A DNA stretch of 64,000 bases, from contig JAKZAP010000005.1 in NCBI GenBank assembly GCA_023053575.1, forward strand, positions 1,984,001 to 2,048,000, written 5' to 3'. Positions 1 to 10,700 of this stretch are shown here, piece by piece (position 1 is the first letter of the stretch; the number at the start of each line of letters is the position of its first letter). Origin of the DNA: Branchinecta lynchi. Taxonomy: Eukaryota; Arthropoda; Branchiopoda; Anostraca; Branchinectidae. The translations under genes were made by a program, and so were the position numbers. A model generated the notes under the pieces. It did not search any database, had not been told where the DNA came from, and saw only the letters and a list, made by a program, of their open reading frames with translations.

Positions 1-66
1 ATGCTAAAAGACGGACAGACGGACAACCTTTACGAAATCATAGGTATCCCGTCACTTTTGGGACCC
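1..66 (+). mobile_element. 3' end of a GGGATCCC-bounded element (cut by window edge)
   Basis: GACGGACAGACGGACAAC, then cgaaatcataggtatccc and ttttgggaccc, is the same end as in the seven longer copies. The rest lies left of the window. Confidence 0.6.
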
Positions 67-744
67 CCCCCCCCCTCCATGAAAACATGCTATGTATTAA
101 ACACTAAGGATGAGTCGGGAGATGCGCTCACCTTTCATTGACGCGTTAAGCTCTCAAGAGTGTATACGGGCGGCTAGATCTCTACGTTCGGCAAACTTCG
201 GAATAGGGTACTTTCTTTGAAATCAGACATCTCCCATAAACTGAATAGCTGTCAGGTCTCCGGGCACCCCCCCCCCCCCCCCCCCCCGCCTCCTGACACT
301 ATTTTCTTCCCATACTTGAAACCAAATCTGTTTTCTACCAAACCTCACGACCAAACACCTCCTTTCTCAAACCTCACCTCTAAAGTCCTCCCAATAACAG
401 ATCAGACGTACGGCATTTTCCCCTTCGGTACCATACATTGGGCAAAAGTAAGGATCAATACCTTGCCTACCTCTACTTATATACTTTCTCCGCACCCTCA
501 CTGGAAGTGCGTCTACCGTAAGGCTGACCATCCACTTCAGTTATGCACACCATAATCCAAACTTAAAGTAGTCTGCATGTTGCGCATAATATTAATGTCT
601 GTGATCTGAAGTTGGTTCGTGCTGGTTGCTAGTAAAAACTGAACATCTATCAGAGCGTATTTTAGAGAGTGCAAAAGTTTTTAGAGCCGCTTCTTCTGAT
701 GTCATTCTTATGACACATGAAGCTTCGCGCAGGTGCCACATATC
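67..744. other. Stretch without recognised gene
   Basis: Contains a C run at about 266-288 that creates a proline-run open frame (217-555), which is not credible as a gene. Nothing else is recognised until the hairpin-end element family begins near 745. Confidence 0.5.
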
Positions 745-1610
745 GATCACTTTTCGGTCTGTCTGTCGGTAGGTCAGGCCACTGTTTTCGAGATAGGGTA
801 CTTCCGGAAGTGCTAGAACGATGAAACTTGGCAAGCTTATCAGGGGCCCGACCAAACTAACTTGGAAATATTCAATTACCCGATCTGACCACCGTGGGGG
901 AGTGGAGGGAGGGAGAATCCTGAATCTTGAGGAGACATAACTTTCGGACGAATGATCGGATCTTAATGAAAATTGATATTTGGAAAAATCTCATGTCTAA
1001 AGTTCGGAACGGATCTGGTAACTTTGGGGGGGGGGAGTTGGAGGGGGAAACCGGAAATCGTGTGACATGTTCAGAGTGGATGGATCGGGACGAAACTTGG
1101 TTGACTGGGGGGGGGGGGACGTTGGTGGAGGAAGGGTTCCCAAATTCCTGTGATCCAGAGTTAAGGTGCTTCCAGATGTGCTAGGACGGTGCAACTTGGC
1201 AGGCATATCAGGTTCTTAACTTAAGAACAGTCATTACTATAATTTGAACATCGGGGAGGGGGGGGGGGTCTGGAGTCTTGATGTATGTCCAACTTTTGAC
1301 CCATTGATCGGATCTTAAAGAAACCTGATATTTGGAAAGAACTCACGTCTCATATGTCCCGTTTAAACAGGATCCAATCAGTGTCGGGGGGAGGGGGGGT
1401 ACCGGAAATGTTTTGACACGCTTAGAATGGAGCGATCGGGATGATACTTGGTGGGAAGAACAAGCATAAGCCCTAGATGCATCAGTGACAGAACCGGACG
1501 GGGTTTGGGCACTCTGGAGGGAGTTGGAGGGGGCGTCCGGAATTCCGCTGATCGCGATTAGAAGTACTTCTAGATGTGCTAGGACGATTAAACTTGGCTT
1601 GAACATTAGA
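745..1610 (+). mobile_element. Fragment of hairpin-end element (interior subrepeats)
   Basis: Same interior as the copies at 22641-24310 and 49951-51640: cgatgaaacttggc, the recurring gatcggatcttaa..aaacttgatatttgg block and G runs. Both ends are missing. Apparent ORFs are artefacts of the subrepeats. Confidence 0.65.
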
Positions 1611-1689
1611 GACTTGACAAGATTAGCTTAAAAATTGTCTCTTCCCAGATAGGACCATCCCTTAAAGTACTCATCTTAACCGCAAAGAA

Positions 1690-3110
1690 AAAAAAAATAC
1701 TTTTAAGCAATATGTACATTTCATGCTCCCCAGGAGCCCATGGTCATTTTTGCCTCAGGGGTTTTGCTTAGAAATTAATTTCTAGCTCCCTTAAAGTGCG
1801 CCTTTTAAACGCGTAAGTGAAAAAAATACTTTTGACCAAATACACATTTCACGATCCCCGAGTGCCCGTATCTTTGTGCCACAAAGGTGGCACGGAAAGT
1901 CTGAAAATACTTTTGACCAAACCATATACATTCATGATCCTAAAGGGCCCATGATCATTTTTGCCTCAAGGGTTTGATTGCAGAAGTCTTCCTAGCGTCC
2001 TTTAAGTACGCATCATTACAACCGAGTGTAAAAATAAAATAACTTACTTTTACCAAACGATACCAACGGTAAGTGAAAAAAATACTTTTGACCAAAACAT
2101 ACATTTCACGATCCCCGAGTGCCCGTGATCTTTGTGCCACAAAGGTGGCACGGAAAGTCTGAAAATACTTTTGACCAAACCATATACATTCATGATCCTA
2201 AAGGGTCCATGATCATTTTTGCCTCAAGGGTTTGATTGCAGAAGTCTTCCTAGCGTCCTTAAAGTACGCATCATTACAACCGAGTGTAAAAATAAAATAA
2301 CTTACTTTTTACCAAACGATACCAATGGTAAGTGAAAAAAATACTTTTGACCAAAAGATACATTTCACGATCCCCGAGTGCCCGTGATCTTTGTGCCACA
2401 AAGGTGGCACGGAAAGTCTGAAAATACTTTTGACCAAACCATATACATTCATGATCCTAAAGGGCCCATGATCATTTTTGCCTCAAGGGTTTGATTGCAG
2501 AAGTCTTCCTAGCGTCCTTTAAGTACGCATCATTACAACCGAGTGTAAAAATAAAATAACTTACTTTTACCAAACGATACCAACGGTAAGTGAAAAAAAT
2601 ACTTTTGACCAAAACATACATTTCACGATCCCCGAGTGCCCGTGATCTTTGTGCCACAAAGGTGGCACGGAAAGTCTGAAAATACTTTTGACCAAACCAT
2701 ATACATTCATGATCCTAAAGGGTCCATGATCATTTTTGCCTCAAGGGTTTGATTGCAGAAGTCTTCCTAGCGTCCTTAAAGTACGCATCATTACAACCGA
2801 GTGTAAAAATAAAATAACTTACTTTTTACCAAACGATACCAATGGTAAGTGAAAAAAATACTTTTGACCAAAAGATACATTTCACGATCCCCGAGTGCCC
2901 GTGATCTTTGTGCCACAAAGGTGGCACGGAAAGTCTGAAAATACTTTTGACCAAACCATATATATTCATGATCCTAAAGGGCCCATGATCATTTTTGCCT
3001 CAAGGGTTTGATTGCAGAAGTCTTCCTAGCGTCCTTAAAGTACGCATCATTAACCGAGTGTAAAAATAAAATAAATTACTTTTACCAAACGATACCAATG
3101 GTTCATGCTC
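1690..3110 (+). repeat. Tandem satellite, ~258-bp unit, 517-bp higher-order repeat
   Basis: The marker acgatccccg recurs at 1851, 2108, 2367, 2625 and 2884, spacings 257, 259, 258 and 259. Units two apart (517 bp) are nearly identical while neighbours differ, for example gggcccatgatc versus gggtccatgatc and caacggtaag versus caatggtaag. That is an A-B-A-B higher-order pattern. The two identical 61-codon frames on the - strand reflect the 517-bp duplication, not genes. Confidence 0.92.
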
Positions 3111-3740
3111 ATTCTTATCTCAAGGGTTTTGCTTAAAGTTTAACCGAAAAGGGCTAGGATACCACAGTCTAGTTACCCATCACTTGTTCGCTTAAATAAT
3201 CTTGAAAACCCGATGAAAAAGCGTTAGTTTGTTTTTCTGATATTTCCAAATAATCGATTATCCCGTTGTGCTTGCCGCTCTTCCCGTTTTTGTGATATCT
3301 CTATGGTGCCTGGAACATTTGGCAACAACACCAGCAGCAAACGAGTAAATAAATTGTGTATCAAATAAACAAAGAAGTGTCTGCAGTCTGCAGTGCCAAA
3401 AACTAGTGCTAGCGAGTGAGGTGTCTTGTGTAGTGATAGTTTAGTGATTGTCGCGGGCGAATTGTGGACGGATTCACCATGGGAAAGCGTCCACATTCCC
3501 AACGTCCCTACTGAAGACTACTGTGGACAGAATGAAAATCCCCAATAGGTGTTGTAATAATTCAATGTATTTGAATCTAAGATGTAAAAATAAGTTGCCT
3601 GTTCAGTTAAACTTTAAAAATTATTCCAACAAACCCACGAATTGGCAAATTCCTACTTTCATTCCCTTGCCCAGCCTTGCAAGTGCCATGTCAGCTTCTA
3701 GCTCTTGTTTCTTTTAGTAGCTTTTCACTTCCAGAGAAGC

Positions 3741-4335
3741 TACACTGTAAAAAAAAATCTTGCAGTATTTGCTACTGGGATTAACCTTGTCTCTGAAAAG
3801 ATAATCTTATCTCTAATTCGGATTAATCTTATCTCAGTTGAGATAATTGATAGATAGATAGATAAATCTTTTTATTCGCCAAAAACTGATCGTGGCTCAT
3901 ACCAAATTTGTTCGGTATAGGCATGGATGTAATTGAGCTCACAACTAATAGGCCTACGCATATACGGCTACAACGGTCATAAATAACATGATAAACTAGC
4001 AGTTCAGCTTATGCTTCGTTATACATCTTTAAAAATGAAGGGACAAAACTCATTGCAAACATTTGGTGGGCACACTTAATTGGCTGCAACTTTTCAGCCG
4101 TAGTAGCTATCTTGCGAGGGAGCCTTTTTGACAGCTTTTCAGAAGGGAAAATATTTTTGTGGATCGTTTGAATCAGAGATTTGGCACCAAACTCCATGCA
4201 GAGTTTCAACCTTCGTTCATGTAAGGAGGTGATATCGAATTTATAAAAATAAATAAGATAATAGATAAGATTAATCCCAGTAGTAAATACTGCAGTTAAC
4301 TTTAATCCTTACTCAGAGAAACTTTTTACAGTGTA
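3741..4335. mobile_element. MITE with CACTGTAAAAA / TTTTTACAGTG ends, interrupted by a LINE fragment
   Basis: Ends tacactgtaaaa and tttttacagtgta are inverted, with subterminal GCAGTATTTGCTACT and its inverse AGTAAATACTGC. TA flanks fit a TA target duplication (Tc1/mariner-like). Two short intact relatives lie at 47173-47344 and 47485-47646. Confidence 0.75.
3848..4255 (-). mobile_element. LINE 3' fragment nested in the MITE, (GATA)n tail
   Basis: On the - strand it encodes ITSLHERRLKLCMEFGAKS, FP and further to YNEA-stop (4009-4209), the L.ERR..LC..FA type C terminus of non-LTR retrotransposon ORF2. It is followed by a 3' UTR ending GCGAATAAAAAGATTTATC and a GATA tail at 3848. Confidence 0.8.
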
Positions 4336-4478
4336 GTTCCTATAATTCTATCTCTATGTGTAATAGAGGCTCCTCTTTTTTCATACTATTACAAGTTTTC
4401 GTCGTATGCTTCCAAGAATAACATCGTTTTAGCTTGCGAGAGTTTATTACGTGGAAACTAAAAATTTGATTTTTCTAG

Positions 4479-4712
4479 AACCTGGGATACTTGGCGAAGC
4501 ATTTGGCGAAGACCTGCGATGTCGGGGATGCCTCAAAGGGGAGCTTATCCTCCTACGCGTATATCCTACTTGTGCTGAACTACGCGCAGAGATGCAACCC
4601 CCCCTTGATACCAAATCTGCAAGAGCTTTATGACAAGGGTATGACGACCCCCGAGCGTATTGTTGACGGTTGGAATACGTGGTTCTTCGAGGCCTCAACC
4701 GGGTTACCGTGG
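4479..4712 (+). CDS. TUT4/7-like exon: helical region of catalytic module
   Basis: 78 codons, phase 0 at both ends, after ttttctag and before gtaagaa. It begins NLGYLAKHLAK and contains the TUT hallmark GDASKGSLSSYAY, then NPPLIPNLQELY and VDGWNTWFF. This matches the segment of human TUT4/7 just before the PAP-associated domain. No in-frame ATG is needed because the exon is internal. Confidence 0.87.
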
Positions 4713-7700
4713 GTAAGAATTCCGTTATTTCCGAAATTCTTTGGACTTTCTTTCAGTACCTCAACCCTGGCTCACAGACTGCGTCGAAAATTTGTATCAC
4801 ATTTTCCCGCAGCCCTACGCTGTCAGAAGTTTGATAACAGATAACACATATTTGCGCATCCTTGTGTTAAATATTATGATAACATACCTGTTACGACCAG
4901 GGGCGTCACTAGCCTTTTACCTTTGGGGGGGGGGGGGACGCCCGGTTTCTGCAGACGGACAAAAAAAATGTGCCGACAAAACACGTTCCCGCCAGCACAG
5001 AATAGAACCGGGGTAACAGATTATTCCTAATTTCGTATATTAAAGTTCACGTATTTGGCTTTTCATTTTAGCTTCCGCTGAAAAGCGAAGCTTCCAACGA
5101 CTGTACCAAGAACAAGGTAAACTAAGCGCCGCAGGCGAAATTTTTTAAATCTGCCTTTTTTTCGGAAAGATTTAGCTATACCTACCATATAAGTTCTAGC
5201 TTTTAATTTGTTTTAGACCCCCACGAACTTCAATCCTAAAACGTCTACTAAATGAACAAGACCAAAGGTTTCGATGGGATCCCAAAAATTCAATATCTGA
5301 TCCAGACAACTGGGTCTTGTCTTAGCCAGATCCAGTCTTCGCCAGACTCCTTGAACATTTTTACAACTAAAATTCAGAAACAGATTAAGGCCAAATAGCT
5401 AATCACCTGAGAAAACCAAGTTCAGATTTGGATTCAGCCTGTTGTTTTTACCCCTATAAGTCATATCTGTTTTGACGAAAACTTCCTGCCACTTCTGCCA
5501 ATTTCCCGGTTCCGGCCGAACTCCAGAAGTACTTGTCCGGCGAAAAAAGAAAGCTCAAAGACGAAATCAGGGTATCTTCTTTCCCCAGTAATGAACATCT
5601 AATCAACTTCAAATAGAAATTTAGCTTATAACAAATTTTCCGATTCCAGTCGGATTCCGGTCGAACTATATGTCCGGGTAAAATATGATTGTCATACAGG
5701 GACTCAGCATCTCTTCCTACCCTAAATCGCTTATCTAATCAACTAGAAATAAAACTTTGACTTCCAACAGATTTCCGGTTTTGGCCGGATTCCGGACGAA
5801 CTACATGTCCGGGTAGAAACTTGTTTTCACATAAGTGGTCAGCATGTCTTCTTGCCCTACATCGAACATCTAATCAACTCCAAATAAAACTTTTAATTTT
5901 GACAAACTTTCCGGCTTGGGCCGGATTCCGGTCGAAATACTTGTCCGTCGAGAAAATAGTTTTCACCATCGTCTTCAGCATGTCTTCCTACCTCTAAATC
6001 GAACATCTAATCAACTTCAAATAAAACTTTTACTTTCAACAAACTTTCCGGTTTGGGCCGGATTCCGGGCGAAATACTTGTCCGTCGAGAAAATAGTTTT
6101 CACCATCGTCTTCAGCATGTTTTCCGACCCCTAAATCGAACATCTAATCAATTAAAACTTTTACTTTCAACAAACTTTCCGGTTTGGGCCGGATTCCGGG
6201 CGAAATACTTGTCCGTCGAGAAAATAATTTTCACCATCGTCTTCAGCATGTCTTCCTACCACTAAATCGAACATCTAATCAACTTCAAATAAAACTTTTA
6301 CTTTCAACAAACTTTCCGGTTTTGGCCGGATTCCGGGCGAACTACTTGTCCGATGACAAAATAGTTTTCACCATCGTCTTCAGCATGTCTTCCTACCCCT
6401 AAATCGAACATCTAATCAACTTCAAATAAAACTTTTACTTTCAACAAACTTTCCGGTTTTGGCCGGATTCCGGGCGAACTACTTGTCCGATGACAAAATA
6501 GTTTTCACCATCGTCTTCAGCATGTCTTCCTACCCCTAAATCGAACATCTAATCAACTTCAAATAAAACTTTTACTTTCAACAAACTTTCCGGTTTTGGC
6601 CGGATTCCGGGCGAACTACTTGTCCGATGACAAAATAGTTTTCACCATCGTGTTCAGCATGTCTTCTTACCCCATAATTGACTATCGCATTAGCTGTTTC
6701 AAAATATTTTGTTTGTCCCTAATTTGAATCCCCTCCCCCACCCCTAAATGTAGAGCTACAAAGCCCATCTACGAACTTGACTGGTCCGACGACCCAACGA
6801 ACCCTCACACCAAGTTTCATCAAAATATTTCGTTCCCTTCGAGAGTTATCGTGCTTACAGACGGACGGACAGACGGACGGACGGACAGACGGACAACTTT
6901 TGCGATGTCATAGGTATCCCTCCACTTACGTTTTGGGATCCCAAAAAGCGAAAATTTTATGTAAACTAACTACAATGCATCAGTTGAGATTATTCCTTTG
7001 GTATAATTTCGTGTATCAAATTTCACATATTCGGCTTTTCATTTTAGCTTTTGCTAAAAAGCGAAGCTTCCAACGACTGCACCGAGACAGGTTAAACCAA
7101 GCGCCGCATGCGAAACTTTTTTAATCTACTTTTTTTCGGAAAAATCAGCTATAGTACTATACAATTTCCGGCTTTTAAAGGACACCTGAATGAAGAGTAC
7201 CAAGTATCATCCCTATCTGTATGACTTCCGTTAACATTGCCTGCAGAAAACCCAATCCAAATTCGAAATAGTGTTTCGAGCTATGATCTTTGCTCCATTT
7301 TGCATCTGTCCTTATTTCAGTACTGAACAATTTTAGAAATGAACAAATGTCTCCAATCAACCCTTCTTCCGGAATATTTTTTAACCAGTTAAGCCCAAAC
7401 GTATATCTAGAAGAAATTCCAATACGATCCGGCCAGCGCTGTACAAGATTTGAATGAATTGCGCTTTTTGTCTTGGAGGCTGCATGTGCAAACCTCCAGA
7501 AACGAACATCCCTATTTCGAAAATGTCACGCTCAGGAGAAGAATGCTCTCCGTGGCCATGTCTGTAAATGCATTCTCCATGATAGATGTTCCTACGGCCC
7601 AAGCTGACTGCGAATGGTGCAAAACGGATATGTCAGCTACATTTTATTCGAGCTATATTTCGGACCTTCTTGGCAAGGGTCCTCTTCAGGCTCAAGCCGC

Positions 7701-10700
7701 TCAAGCTGGAAAACAAACTTGTGGAAAAACAGTTAAACATTCTTCCTTAAATATCTGCTTTTGAGAACTTCGTCTCTGAAAGTTGGTTGGAGTTAAAACT
7801 GGTGCCGTGATTTCATTCTGGACTCGGCTACTGTTTTTGTTGTTCGATTAGGTCGTCGAAAGGGTAGAGATTCATCTGCGTTTTGGTTTTAGAAGAATTT
7901 CTCAAAAGCAGATATTTAAGGAAGAATCTTTAACTGTTTTTCCACAAGCTTATTTTCCAGCTTGAGCGGCTTGAGCCTGAAGAGGACCCTTGCCAAGAAG
8001 GGCCGAAATATAGCTCGAATAAAATGTAGCTGACTTATCCGTTTTGCACCGTCAAATATCATTCTCCATGGTGTGTTCAAGTATGGTTTCATTGTTCAGG
8101 TGTCCTTTAACGTGTTTCAGATCCCAAGAATTTCTATCCTAAAACGAAAACTAAATGATACACCGTTCTTCCAAATAGAGAATACTACAAAATGCGCCGC
8201 AGGCGAAATTTTGTGTAAAAATAACTGTAGTGCATCAGCTGAGATTGTTCCTTTGTTGTAAATTCATATATTCGGCTTTTCGTTTCAGCTTTCGCTAAAA
8301 AGCGAAGCTTCCAACGACTATACCCAGAACAAGTTTAACTGAGAAACGCCGGCGAAATTTTTTTAAATCTCAATTTTTTCCGGAAAAATCTGCGCTCGGC
8401 AAATCTTTGCAGAATTTGATTTCTTACGTATAAAAAGACCCGATGTGCCAACAAGAATACCGACGCCCGACAAAAGCGTTCGGAACTCGATTTCTTCTGT
8501 GTTTTGCCCGACAAGACTGGGAAGAAATTTATTTTTACATTTCAATACTACCAACGAGACTTGAACTTTCGGCATGTGCCCGAGAAAAATTTCCAGAATT
8601 AATTTTTTTTTTTCCGAGTAAAAAGAACCCGATGTGCCGAAGAGACGAGAATACCAACGCCCGACAAAACCATCGAGCATTTGACTTTTTCTGTGTTTTG
8701 CTCGACTATAGACTGTACAGAACTTGATTTCTTACGTGTAAAAATAACTCCTTTTGCCGATGAGACTTGAACTTCCCGGGTACACCCGACAAAGCTTGCA
8801 AAATTTGATTTCTTACGTATAAGTAGAACCCGATGTGCTGACGGGTCGACAGAAGCCGGACAAAATCATACAAAATTTATTTATTCTGGCTTCCTTATGT
8901 GTAAAAAGAACCGGATGTGCCGACGGGAATACCGAGGCACGACAGAATACAGAACTCGATTTATTCAGTGTTTTGCCCGACAAATGTTTACAGATTTCAT
9001 TTCTTGCGTATAAAAAGAACCCGATGTGCCGACGAGTCGACCTACGCCCGACAAAAACATAAAAAATGTATTTCTTCTGGATTCCTTATGTATAAAAAGA
9101 ACCCGATGTACCGACGAGAATACCGAGGCATGACAAAAGCATGCAGAATTCGATTTCGTCAGTGTTTTGCCCGACAAATGTTTGCAGGATTTCATTTCTT
9201 GCGTATAACAAGACCAAAGGTTTCGACGGGATCCCAAAAATTCAATATGTGATCCAGACAATTGGGACTTGTCTTCGCCAGATCCAGTCTTCGCTTTTCG
9301 TTCAGATATGGATTCAGTATGTTTGTGTTTACCCCTATAAGTCATATCTGTTTGGACGAAAACTTCCTGCCTTACTTCTGCCAATTTCCCGGTTTCGACT
9401 GAACTCCGGAACTATCTGTCCGGCAAAAAAAGAAAGCTAAAAAACGAGCTCAGCGTATCTTCTTTACCCTATATTGAACATCTATTCAACTTCAAATTAA
9501 AATTTAACTTATAACAATTTTTCCGGTTCCAGCCGGATTCCGGGCGAACTTTATGTCCGGGTAAAAAATGATTGTCATATACGGATTCAGCATCTCTTCT
9601 TACCCCTCAATCGGATATCCAATCAACTACAAATACTTTTAACAATTTTCCGGTTTTGGACGGATTCCGGGCGAACTACTTGCCCGGTGAGAAAATGGAT
9701 TTCGCCATTGGGTTCAGCATGTCTTCCTCCCCGTAACCGAACATCTAACCAACTTCAAATAAAACTTTTACTTTTAACAGACTTTCCAGTTTTCGCCGGA
9801 TTCCGGGTTAACTACTTGTCCGGCGAAAAAATGGTTTTCACTGTCGTGTTCAGCATGTCTTCTTACCCTTAGATCGAACATCCAAGAAATTCAATGTTCG
9901 GCCTCGTTCGTGAGCGAATTTTTGAAAATAAATTGAATTAAGAATTAAGAAGTAAAACTTTTAATTTTAACGTACTTTCGTCCGTGAGCGAATTCTTGAC
10001 AAAAAATCGAATTAAGAATTAAACTTCAAATAAAACTTTTACTTTTAACAAACTTTCCGGTTTTGGCCGGATTCCGGGCGAACTACTTATCCGGCGAGAA
10101 AATGGTTTTCACCATCGCGTTCAGCATGTCTTCTTACCCGATAATTGACTATCCCATTAACTGTTTACAAATATTTTGCTTACCCCTTAATTTAAACCCC
10201 CTTAATTTAAAGTCGACCTTACTCTTGACCCAAAGAGTCCCCACACCAAGTTTCATCAAAATATCTCATTCCCTTCGAAAGTTATCGTGCTTACAGACGG
10301 ACACCTTTTGCGATGTCATAGGTATCCCTCCACTTACGTTTTGGGATCCCAAAAAGAACCCCATATCGTCGACGACGAGTCGACCGACACGTGACAAAGG
10401 AATACAAAATTTTGTTTCTTCTGCCGGGCTTTGCTTGCAAAGTGCTTTCTCAAGACCTTTAGGGGGGGGGGGAGTCCCCCCTCCCCATAGTGACGCCCCT
10501 GGTTACGACCCTCTTAAGTGTTCCATTTCGCGAACAAATAAGATTGAAAGGGGAATTAGAGATGCATTATCATAAGATTTGATTTAAGGATGGATATGGG
10601 TGAAAACCGATAACATATGTTATCTGTTATCAAATGTCTGACAGTGTAGAGACACCCCGTCGCTCACGGATGTATGAGCTAGGTATATTATAAAAGGCAG

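Noticed and set aside
217..555. 112-codon Pro-run frame
   Set aside because: Created by a 20-base C run; no domain, no splice context.
1955..2657. Two identical 61-codon - strand frames
   Set aside because: Identical because of the 517-bp satellite period.
5916..6402. Overlapping 70-residue frames beginning MGRIPGEILVRREN, also at 12.2, 31.8 and 57.1 kb
   Set aside because: They are the ~137-bp tandem units read in one frame; every copy is explained by the repeat and none has a recognised domain.
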